Assembly: GCA_950097015.1 (NCBI GenBank)
Contig: CATNEN010000011.1
Location: 4,182,501 to 4,246,500 of the forward strand
Direction of reading: 5' to 3'
Origin: Macrostomum hystrix
Lineage: Eukaryota; Platyhelminthes; Macrostomidae
DNA: 64,000 nucleotides
Position 1 is the stretch's first letter, and each line of letters begins with the position of its first letter. Both the position numbers and the translations under genes were made by a program. Of this stretch, positions 23,446 through 34,360 are shown in pieces. A model generated the notes under the pieces. It saw only the letters and a program-made list of their open reading frames with translations. It searched no databases and had not been told where the DNA came from.

Positions 23446-24700
23446 GACAAATGAATAAGGTGTCAGACCTTCTCAAAATGTAAGACTACTTGAAAATGAG
23501 TAATCTGAGCTTCAGTAATATTTTGAGAACATGTATATTTGAGATATCTAATGTATATCTAATATAGCAGTATGAATGGCCATGCAGGGCGGTGGAGTGT
23601 TCCTTGTGGTTGCTCCGGTCATCACGGTTCGTTGCCTAAACGGCACACCCCGCTCAACACGACAGAGGAGGCTCCTTGGCTTCTGCAAGGATGTGAAAGA
23701 GAGGCTCTATACTGAGTTCACTATAAATGATCCCATTTCTCTTCTCCACCCAAAGCTCGTAACACAGGTGAGGGCGGAGCTTCAAGGTGCAGTAATTAGG
23801 CCTAGCTGACCAGCTCACATAGGTTGTAATAGCTTACTATGGGCTAGTCCAAGAGCAGACCCTTCCATTGCAGAAAGAGAAGGTCTGCAACTACTCTAGG
23901 CACGTTTGAGTCTAGTCCTCGTGAAAGTTTACCGTTAGCTGATAACTAGATACATGCGGCCCCCATAATGGGTTAGAGCAATGACAGACGCCGCAGCAAG
24001 TATACCTCGGGATAATATTAGTATCGCTTCAATCGGCGTGTTTAAATAGGCTACCTGAAAAGATTTTCAACTTAATTATCTGCATCGAAGCTGAGACATC
24101 AAATCGTCGTCATCGACATTTCAATCGAACTGTAGGACAGGAAAATTGACCACTTTTGATTAAAAAAAAGGTATAGTTTTTTAATTGCCTGCTGAGTCAC
24201 AGGAAAGACCAAATACCGAATAAGAAAGAATGGCTTGGGAAATAACTGTCTAGAAATTCAAGCAGACTCACATTTGATGGTCCCTAATCGGTTTATTAAA
24301 GAAACTGGCATTGTTGGCTTTTATCAAGCCCAGGTGAACAGACAGGCCAAATAATGATGTGACTTGCGTGTCTATGCTCTAATGACAAATGAACGGAAGA
24401 TTATAGCATTTAACCTGGCCATATTTTTTAATTCCTATCCGTGAGCAGAGGGCAGTGTCTGACAAGTCGCGTGGCGGTAATTTCTATTTGCTGAATTGGC
24501 GAGTGATCATTCTGCGATTTAGAAATTCTCGATTCGGCAAAAAAACTAGCTCAGACAGACAATTTTATCCACACCCTCTTGCACTGTGAATAAAAAGAAA
24601 CTAAAAATGCGCTCAAAATTCTTGCGGGAGGGGCTGTGTTCTATGATGCATTATTCGGCTTCGCAACAGTGCTTAACTGTTACTAGGGTGCTTAACATAA
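23446..24700. other. Intergenic DNA
   Basis: No supported gene. Short frames at about 23.2-23.8 kb have no recognisable similarity. Confidence 0.45.
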
Positions 24701-25404
24701 CACTACCCTCTCTTCTTACCCTCTAGTCCCTCTACCCTTTACTCTTACCCTCTCCGCTTACCCTAGCTCTATCCTCTACTCTTACCCTAGCTCTATCCTC
24801 TACTCTTACCCTCTACCCTCTCCTCTTACCCTCTACCCTCTCCTCTTACCCTCTACCCTCTCCTCTTACCCTCTACACTCTACTCTTACCCTCTACCCTC
24901 TCCTCTTACCCTCTACCCTCTACTCTTAACATCTACCCTCTCCTCTTACCCTCTACCCTCTACTCTTAACATCTACCCTCTCCTCTTACCCTCTACCCTC
25001 TACTCTTACCCTCTACACTCTACTCTTACCCTCTACCCTCTACTCTTAACATCTACCCTCTCCTCTTACCCTCTACCCTCTACTCTTACCCTCTACACTC
25101 TACTCTTACCCTCTACCCTCTCCTCTTACCCTCTACCCTCTACTCTTACCCTCTACCCTCTACTCTTACCCTCTACACTCTACTTTTAACATCTACCCTC
25201 TCCTCTTACCCTCTACCCTCTACTCTTACCCTCTACACTCGACTCTTACCCTCTACCCTCTCCTCTTAACCTCTACCCTCTACTCTTACCCTCTACCCTC
25301 TCCTCTTACCCTCTACACTCTACTCTTACCCTCTACCCTCTCCTCTTAACCTCTACCCTCTACTCTTAACCTCTACCCTCTACTCTTACCCTCTACCCTC
25401 TCCG
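24701..25404. repeat. 20-bp pyrimidine minisatellite, about 34 units
   Basis: The unit is ACCCTCTACCCTCTCCTCTT with variants (TACTCTT, AACATCT, ACACTCT). It belongs to the same family as the array at 21.73 kb. The minus strand is G-rich with GGG about every ten bases, so it has G-quadruplex potential. Confidence 0.95.
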
Positions 25405-26147
25405 TGAGCAGGCTGTCGTCACAGAGTCAGCATGGGGGGCAATTCTGCTAATTTCACAGGTACATACGTACGCAGGTACACACTCGCACAGGTGTGAACA
25501 TCTGCCCTCAATACCCATCGTCAGGGAGTGCACACTCGCACCGTGCTTTGGGGTTTGGTTGTGATCGCAATTTCTGATGAACGTCTCAGTTCAAATAAAC
25601 TAGTTTAGAAACATTTAGACACAAGTGCTGACTACACTACTTACAAAAATCGCATCAGTAGCTTCTTCGAGATTTTTGCTCGACAAAAGTACGCTACAAA
25701 ATTTCATTTTTATAAGCGATTATATGCTGATTCGTGACACTGAGACAGAAAATGGGAAGGCAAAAGCTGAATCTATTTTTAAGCATTCCAGAAACTCGCA
25801 ATTCGATCCGATTGCCTTTGTGCTCAATTGACTGAGGTGTAAGTCATGCTGCTCAGAAAGTGTAACTGCTACAGGTGCTGAAGCAAAAATAGTCCTTTCA
25901 TTCAAAATATGAGAAAGCTAAAAATATCAAATAATCGAGTGGAGTGGGAAGGGAACCAACCCCACCTTTGCCAGTAAATTAGAGGGATTTTATTTATTCA
26001 CGTGAAGCTTTTCGACCCTGTAAGTTTACGAGCATCAATTTCAGTAGCCTTCTCTCCGTGGCTGCGCTCCAAATGAAAACGCCGGGGAATCGAGCTTAGG
26101 GACCTTGGTGCGAGAGTTAGCTGCTCAGCCAAAACCCCTGCTAGAGC
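25405..26147 (-). mobile_element. SINE family A split by about 0.47 kb
   Basis: The 3' half of a SINE (25430-25560) and the 5' half (26043-26147, with head and B box) are in the right order and orientation. The DNA between them is unrelated and is bounded by CAATTTC at 25567-25573 and 26036-26042. This is consistent with a later insertion into the SINE. About 30 bp of SINE is missing at the junction, so two independent fragments remain possible. Confidence 0.6.
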
Positions 26148-26868
26148 GGAAAAAGTTAAACTTTATTCCGCAAGAACACATACGACAAGCGTCAATTGGG
26201 TAAAGCTCCTCCAAGCAGCCCGCAGTTGGCCGGCCCCCAAAACTCAGCAGACAATGGGGTACACGTTTCAAGGGCACTCAAGGTATTTTTGCGAATAATC
26301 AATACGTTTCCGCTTGCTGCTGCTGCTGCTGCTTATCGTTGCTGCTCCTGCTACCCATGCAGATGGGGCAATGGATGCGCGGCTCAGCGGGGAATGCTTC
26401 CCATTCCCAGCTTCCCCTCCTCCCAGCCAGCATTTTTCCCATCGACCTACCCTAGGCGGGGAAGGGAGCCGATTTCAGGGAAAAAATGGTACCGGAGATG
26501 GAGAGAAAGACATTCAGGCCAGTACTGAAATACTTTTAGCCCATGCCAGTCCCGTGCTCCCGCATAAACCTGTCTATTTACCTGCGTTGCCTAGCAGCTA
26601 GCTGCTGCAAATTTTCGCATCTCCCACCCTCGCATTCTCTTTCCTGCTAGTCCACTCGGATAGTCGACAACCGCCGCGGCACCTGCTGCTCTCACCGTAC
26701 AGGCTCAGAGCCACTCAAAAGAGGCGCGCGCTCTAAAACTCCGCCTGGGAGGGAGGCATTGGGATGAAGCCAGATGGAGGGATGATTGCCCAGATAAAGA
26801 TGGAGCCTCTTGTTGGATGCGGATGGCTAAAGAGCTGAATTTTTTCGGCTGTCGCGGGTTTCACTTGC
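26148..26868. other. Upstream region of the P4-ATPase gene
   Basis: It contains a CTG run at about 26314-26332 and GC-rich stretches, but no supported gene. Confidence 0.4.
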
Positions 26869-26875
26869 TATAAAA
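26869..26875 (+). promoter_or_regulatory. TATA box of the P4-ATPase gene
   Basis: TATAAAA lies 140 bp upstream of the ATG at 27015, implying transcription start near 26900 and a leader of about 115 bp. Confidence 0.5.
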
Positions 26876-27014
26876 TCAGCCAGTCTCGAAGTATTTAGCA
26901 TTGGGCGCAGACACCTGCTGACTGTTGATAGCGCTCTGACGCATTCATTTTGCGACATCGCGTTTTGTTTCGGCTTATCTACAGGCCAAGAGCTCTCGGG
27001 TCGTGAGTGATGCA

Positions 27015-30000
27015 ATGGGCTGTTTCCGGCAGTTCCTCGTGTTCCTGGGCCTGCGGCCCCCGATCTACCCGGAACTGCGCACCATCAGCGTCAACCACCT
27101 GCCGATGAAGAAAGGCGAGCAGTTGGTCGAGGAAAAATATCCCAACAACCTAGTGGTGACTTCGCGCTACACAATATTCAACTTTCTGTTCAAGAACCTG
27201 TTCGAACAGTTTTGCCGAGCCGCGAATTTCTACTTTTTGGTCGTGGCCATTGTGCAGCTCGTGATTGACACGCCTGTTAGTCCGGTCACTTCCATCTTTC
27301 CACTGGTAATTGTGCTGTCAACGACTGGAATAAAGCAGGCCTATGAGGACTTCCTTAGACACAAGGCTGACAATATAGTTAACAACACGCCTGTTCGAGT
27401 GGTTCGCGGTGGGAGTCTGCGTACCATCAAGTCATGCGAGATCTGCGTTGGCGACATTTTGCGAGTCGATCGCAACGAGAGCTTCCCGTGTGACCTTCTC
27501 CTGCTCTCATCCTCAGAGCACAGCGGTGAATGCAGCATCACAACGGCCAATCTAGACGGCGAAACCAATCTGAAGAGTCTATTGGCGGTGGAGGCGACTC
27601 GCAACTTCCAGTCGGTGAGCGCGATGCAGAAGCGCTTCCGGTCTCGAATCACCTGCGAACAGCCGTCCTCTGATCTGCACAAGTTCAAAGGAACTATGGT
27701 CCTACGCTTGGACACTCGCGACGAGTTGAAAGTGCCGCTCTCGGCGAAGAACTTGCTCCTGCGTGGCGCAGTGCTGCGCAATACCGACTTTGTCTTCGGA
27801 GTGGCTATTTACACCGGATTGGAAACTAAGATGCAGTTGAACTCGCAGCGAGGAAAGACCAAAAAGTCGGTGGTGGAGAGGCGGCTAGACAGATTCCTGC
27901 TGTGTTTCATGGCCATTCTGTTTTTCCTGTCTGTCTTCTGCGCCTCAATGAAGTGGATCTACTTTTCCCTTGATGCCAGCATCCGCAATGCGTGGTACCT
28001 CCCTCCCGAGGAAACGACAGCTTGGAGAGTGATTCAAGACCTTCTCGGCTATATGGTCCTGTTTAACTATCTCATTCCTATCTCTCTTTACGTGACAATT
28101 GAATTGCAAAAGTTCATAGGGTCAATGTTTTACGAGTGCGACCTCGACATGTACTACGAGGATCCAGAGACTGGAGAGAAGTTCAGGGCCAGGGCCAATA
28201 CATCCGATCTAAATGAAGAGCTCGGCCAGGTAGAGTACCTGTTCTCTGATAAAACCGGCACACTGACGGAGAACAAGATGACATTTAGAAACTGCTCCAT
28301 CGGCTCAAAAACCTACTGCGACATGGGTGGCCAGCTGTGGCTGATGGACAATGGCCGGCCAACTAAGAAGCGGGTTAGATTCGAGCCTGACGAAGAACTT
28401 TTCTTCACAGTGTTGGCACTGTGTCACACCATTCGTGTAGAGCTGCCCAAGAAGTTTGGGAGAGGCGGTCGAGAGGTCAACGAACGAATGTACTCGGCAG
28501 ACGAGGCCAGAGCTTACAATTATCAGGCTAGTTCTCCTGATGAGAAGGCCTTTGTGGAAGCCTGTCGAAACTACGGCATCATTTTTCATGGCACTGAAGA
28601 TGGCTTGAGTATTATCTCTTATAAGAATGTGCTCCACAAGTTTCGAGTAATGGAAGTGCTCGAGTTTGACTCAGACCGGAAGTGCATGTCCATCATACTT
28701 CGTCGAGAGAACGGAAGCTATTGGCTTCTGACCAAAGGAGCAGAAAGTTCCATGCTTGATAAGTGCTCGACGGGTGACAAGGATGCAATAATTGAGCGAT
28801 CGGCCGAGTTTGCATTGCTCGGTCTACGCGTCCTAGTGATAGCGCATCGTCAGCTGACCGACAACGAGTTTAAGGCTATGGAGGATGCTCTTTTCGAAGC
28901 CAATCAAGATGTTGTGAATCGAGAGGCTCGAACTGTAGAGGCCTACAAAAGCATCGAGCAAAACCTGAGCGCACTAGGATGCACCGCTATCGAGGACGAA
29001 CTTCAGACTGGCGTCAAGGAGACCATCACAGATCTAAGATCAGCCGGCATCCAAGTCTGGATTCTGACAGGCGACAAGCGCGAGACAGCCGAGAATATTA
29101 GCCTGTCTGCTGGTCACTTCACGGACGTCATGACTAGGATTCGCATCGTTGAGCAGACCGGAGTCGAATCTTGCATGATCGAGGTGATGCGCGGACTCGA
29201 GGAAATATCGGTAGCATCTTTCCCTAGCCAGTACTGCGTGATTGTTGACGGTCAGTCTCTGCAGTACTTAGTCTCGGAGGATGGCGATGCTCAGGCACTG
29301 AAGTGGCGCTTTCTGGAGCTCTGTCGCAAAACGTCTGCAGTGCTGTGCTGTCGCTGCACTCCACTGCAGAAGGCTCGGGTCGTCGCAATGGTAAAGGACG
29401 GAGTCAAGCCGCGTCCAATCACCTGCGCAGTCGGAGACGGCGCGAATGACGTGTCGATGATTCGCGAGGCGCACGTCGGCGTCGGCCTATACGGCAAGGA
29501 GGGCAGAGCCGCCGCTCTCAACTCAGACTTTGCGCTGGCACGTTTCCAATTCCTCCGCAAGACGATTCTGTTCCATGGCCACTTGTACTACCTTCGCCTG
29601 TCCGTCATGCTGCAGTACTTCTTCTACAAGAACGTGGCGTTCGTGGCAGCGCAGCTATTCTATTCGTTCTTCTCTGGCTTCAGTGCCCAGTCGGTGTACG
29701 ATTCATTGTTTCTGACCATCTACAATCTGACCATGACCTCGCTGCCTATATTGTTCTTTGGCCTGTTTGAGCAGCATGTGAGTCGCTCCAGGCTAAACGA
29801 GGAGCCCGAGCTGTACCGCAGGATTTCCCACAACCGTCAACTGCTATGGTCCAAGCTGCTGATCTGGTCGAGCCTGGGATTTTGGCACTCAGTCTGCTGC
29901 TTTTTCCCCATTGCCGGGATTATGCTGTATAGTGCCTCCTTTGGTTCGTTCTCTTACGACATTTATAGCTTCGGAACGGCAGTTATCGAGTGCGTTTTGA

Positions 30001-32506
30001 TCTGCGTCACATTGAAACTTGCATTGTTGACCCACAGCTTTCAGGTGAGTTTTATAAGATTGTGAATTGTGATACAAATTAAATTTGTTAAAGTTTAAAA
30101 TCCAGCAGGATGTTTATTGGTGTGACTTATATATTCACTAAATGCAGGTTCCCTAGTTCGAATCTTGGATAGGAATCTTTATTTGATTGTATTTAAACTA
30201 AAGCAGCAGATTTTTATTGTGTCAAACCCTGTCCATCCAACGCAGGCTCCGCTCGTGCTCGGCATTGTCATTACATCTCTCGGCTTCGCTGGCCTGCTGT
30301 CCCTTTACAACTTCTTGAAGATTCCAATTTTCAGCAGCAATCTGTACTTCTTGTGGGTCTACTTTGACATCTGCAAGCAGCCGTTGATTTGGGCTCTGCT
30401 ACCGCTAGTGGCCGCGATGGCGCTGTTTCCGGACATCCTCATCCGCGTAATGGAAGACACGCGAGAGATGCGCACTATCCGACAGAGGCGAATGGCTAAG
30501 GCTCGATTTGATGTGAGACACTGCCGGGAGCCGGGGTTGCTGGAATTGTCGGCCTGTGGTAGAACTGACAACAAATAGTTTGAATAGAATAAGATCTGAC
30601 TAGAGTAGGCCAAACTATAATGAAGCTGAGTTCAATAGTAATTGAGTACTTGAGAGTTTGACTGCTTAAAGTACTTGCGAACTTTAACATTTTTAAGGGA
30701 ACTTTAGAATGTCAAATAATGTCAAGTAAATCGCAGATAGCTTCATAAGAGAATTCAAATTCCTTTGTTTCCATTTGCCAGAATACGAACTTTAAACTTC
30801 TATAAATAGCAGTACAATTAAGTTCACTTTCGTCAATAACAATCCAAACAGCAGTTATTACTATCACCTTTAGAGGAGCCGGGACACCTTACCCTCCTAC
30901 CCATCTTCTTTCACTCTGTCTCTCCTGTCTCATTGCCTCGTCAGGAGGTGGGATGGGTGGGAAAGGAACCTACCAAACCAGCTCTCGCTGCACTTCAAAG
31001 CATTGGCTTCCGCTTTCTAGCCAGAAAGTCGCGAGAAGGCAGTACAAGGCCCGCACGTCTGCCTCAGCTGATGCCCGCTCTCCTCCTCTGTAGACTCAGT
31101 TTAATGCATTGACAACTAGACGCAGACAATATGAGCATGTTGGAGCCAGCTCACTTACCACCTGGCATATTTGCCCCGCATTTTTCACCTCTCCCGTCTC
31201 CTCCTGATAAAACCGGGCTAAAATGCTGGAATGAGCTGCCTACATCCCCCTGAGTCACTCGACAAAGCGTGGCATCTATTTACGGGGCAAATTTTCACTC
31301 CGCCTAGGCGACAGGGGGCAGAACAAACTTTGCTCAACTCTTTCTCTCCTTGCTTGGAGACCTGTAAAGCACACTGAGAGTGAGCAGTGTTTGCAGACGT
31401 TGAGCTGCAGGCTAAAGCACAGCTAGATAGACGGCATTTTCGCTCCAGAACGGTTTTTGCCTTAAAGTACGTAAAGGAAAGATTATATTATAATAAGATA
31501 CTTCCTTGAAACAAACCTTCAAAAACCTCTCATAAACATTCTACATACAATCAAGGTATAAAAAAGCGACAAACTGGGCTAGCTAACAAAGCGATCGAGG
31601 CTTGTTTCCGTCATTCGGACTTATTTCCGACCCGAGGTTGAGTTCAGGCGCAGGGGGTGAGTGGCAGCGCGGTCTAACGCGTTTGACTCTCGCACCAAGG
31701 TCCCTGAGCTCGATTCTGCGGCGAGGCCACATTCATTTGGGGCGCAGCGGCGGAGAGAAGACTTGTCGTTCAATTTACGCCCTTGAAGGCAAACCTCCAA
31801 GGCACAGTGAAAATGTACATTGCCTGACAATTGAAAAAGTCGGGGCATATGTACACTCGTGTGTGTGCCCGTTCTTACTGTTAGTTCTCTTACTGTCCAG
31901 TTCAGGGGCATAGCCAGGTAGGGTCGCAAGGGAAGCAGCGGCCCCACCCTAATCGGCTGACGATGCAAACCTATGTGGCGCCACCCCCCTGGTGGCGGCG
32001 CACCCCCTGGTGGCGGCGCACCCCCTGGTGGCGGCGCTCCATTTGTTGGTGGCGCTCCACCTGGTGGCGGCGCTTCACCTTGATGGCGGATCTCCCCCCT
32101 AGAAAGAATTTTGGCTACGCTACTGGTCAAGTTACTGGTTGAAGTATCGATCTAAAATTTCCTGCAAGAAAAAGTTGAGACAAAATTAGCCACATATTTC
32201 TTGCCAATCATTCTCCCAAACGGTACGCAGGACGCAAAGTTGTTCACAGCCAGAGATCAGCCGGAAGAAAAAAATCACCAGAATTATCAGCAGCAGCAGC
32301 CGCAGCAGCAGCAGCAGCAGCCACAGCAGATGGAAGCGACGAGCAAGGTCGTCAACTCGACAACAGACAACCAGCCGCAGATTGTGCTGAAGTTCCGAGT
32401 GAACCAGAAGACCAACACTGCCTATGGGAATGACGCCTTTGAATTACACGAGGAGCCACCGGCTGCAGAAGATGGCATTCCAATCACTGCAGCAGAGAAC
32501 AGCTGA
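27015..32506 (+). CDS. ATP11: P4-type phospholipid-transporting ATPase, ATP11 class (3 exons)
   Basis: A flippase of this class uses ATP to move aminophospholipids to the cytosolic leaflet, normally with a CDC50 partner. Exons are 27015-30044, 30246-30512 and 32231-32506, all phase 0, giving 1190 aa. The actuator motif DGET is at residues 181-184, the phosphorylated DKTGT starts at Asp412, and the hinge motif GDGAND is at 807-812. The N-terminal region (NLFEQFCRAANFYF, TSIFPLV) and overall order match ATP11A/B/C. Exon 1 encodes everything up to the ninth membrane helix without an intron. Exon 3 is assigned by phase; it encodes a glutamine-rich cytosolic tail with no family match. If it is not used, the frame after exon 2 ends at 30578 (1120 aa). 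ATG 27015 is chosen over an upstream in-frame GTG at 27003. Confidence 0.9.
31653..31905 (+). mobile_element. SINE family A in ATPase intron 2
   Basis: The well-preserved head GTGAGTGGCAGCGCGGTCTA contains the A box, followed by B-box-like GAGCTCGATTCTGC and GGCGAGGCCACATTCATTTG. The 3' body is truncated near 31905. Confidence 0.85.
31976..32095. repeat. 18-bp GC-rich short tandem repeat
   Basis: About five to six units of CCCCCTGGTGGCGGCGCA with inverted-repeat character (CGCCACC/GGTGGCG), in the last ATPase intron just before the acceptor region. Confidence 0.85.
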
Positions 32507-34360
32507 CTTTGAATCCTTAAATCCCTGACGTTGACGAATTTCCCCCATTTTTCTTTCTCATTCTCAGCTGCAGCAATAATTCGGACAGCAAATGTGTCTC
32601 CTTTCAACCGAGACCAGTAAGTCTCGTGTTAGATTTTTATTTGGCCTTGAAAGTCAACGCGAAGCGGGATAATATTCCACAATTTTTCGAGGGGCAAACA
32701 AAGCATGTTAAAAGTAAATTAGCTGCAAGCTGACGGGCTGCACGCCCCACTCCATTTAGGAAAGCCGGGTGCGCCAGCAATTTTCAACAGCAGGCAAAAT
32801 TTGCATAATTCTCATAAAAAATGAATGGTTCCTTTCATAGCGTCCCTCTCGTCCATTCTCCCCGCTAGCCCCATCGTCCAAGAATGGATTATATGCTAAT
32901 GAAAACAGACTGCACGCCGTACATATCGGGTCGTTCTGACAACCGAATCAACAATCAGGCTCGCTGTACAGCTGGACGCAAACACTTTGGCGAACAAAAT
33001 TCTAAGTCCGACCGCATCCTTTGGAGTGTCAAACTAACACAGCTTTGAGGCCAACCTGTGACTTGAGAAATTTAGAACAATTACTCTCAAGAATACACTT
33101 ATTTTATTCCATGAAACCCGAAGTAGTTTCGCTTTAATTACTATGTATATTTTCCTCCAGCCCAGTGAAATTTCAAGCATAGAAACTACTGCAGATTTCA
33201 TTTTTTGCAAAGAGAAGTTAAATCGGACGAAATATTTTTCGAATTTATTGCTTTTTTCAACACAAAGCCTGTAAATTGCGTCTATTATAGATTTTCTTTA
33301 TCTTGAAAGTAGAAAATGTATTTCTAACTATTTTTCTTAGCAGATTACTTATAAAAGCCTCTTTTAACGCCGCTAGACTTTTTTAGATCCAAGTTCAACA
33401 AAATGTGCCACACTAGCTACTTTCAGCTATCCGCAAAGCAAATTTATTTTATTTTTAGATTTACCACTAGAATAAAAGTCTCAGCAGTGGAACGAGGCAA
33501 AAAAGATTTCTAAAATAGAAAAAATGAAAAAAAAACGGTAATTTCATTTTAACTTTAGATTTGCTGAATAAACAAAAAGTTTTGTATATTTGTACTGTTA
33601 TAGCTAACGTCCTGCTCGCGTAGATCTAATTAAATGATTGGCCACACCAGGTACAGTTCTGTGACGTTTTTACTTTTTACTTTTGTTAACCAGAGCTATA
33701 AAAGAAAGTGCTGCGTAACTGACAGGAATAAAACAATATCAGATCGAGAATCCATAAAAAACCATAAATCAAAAAGCACAATTTCCTTATTACATTTGCT
33801 TGCGAATTTAAAGTTCTGATAGGCAGTACATATAATAAGATTGCTCTTGAGAGACAAACACAGGTAGCATATATTAATCAGCTGCTAACGCTGTTAAAAA
33901 AGCAGTCGCACTGTTGCCTTGACGCTAGCGTGCTTGACCAAAGCGAGGTAGGAGGTCTCTAGGGGGTGGGGTCAGAGAATAATAGGAAGTAGTGGATAGG
34001 GTAGGTCCAGTGTGTTGGCCCGTACTAATGCACGCCCACTTCAGGCAAAGGCAGAGGGTGCAGCCATGAAGCTCATAGAGACACCTTTTGTCGCCATATA
34101 TCTATTATATTTCTATCAATATGCTTTAATGCGAAGGTTTGCAAGCAGCCTCTTATTTTCAAATTGAGACGGGCTAGGCTAGTGGAAGAAGACACAAAAC
34201 CATCTTAGAGAGGCAGACAGAAAAGATTCTTAGATAGAGAGGGCGACGCGCACAAATTTATTCACTGACACTAAAAGAGCAAGCAAGCTGAACACGCTGT
34301 TTTGCGTATTTTTTGGCCTTAAACTGCTCCTGGTCTAGTCACTCGATTTGAGACCGCGAC
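32507..34360. other. Intergenic DNA, AT-rich
   Basis: No supported gene or array. Confidence 0.45.

Noticed and set aside
27003-27014. Upstream GTG start for the P4-ATPase
   Set aside because: Eukaryotic initiation; the ATG at 27015 gives a normal ATP11-type N-terminus (MGCFRQFL).
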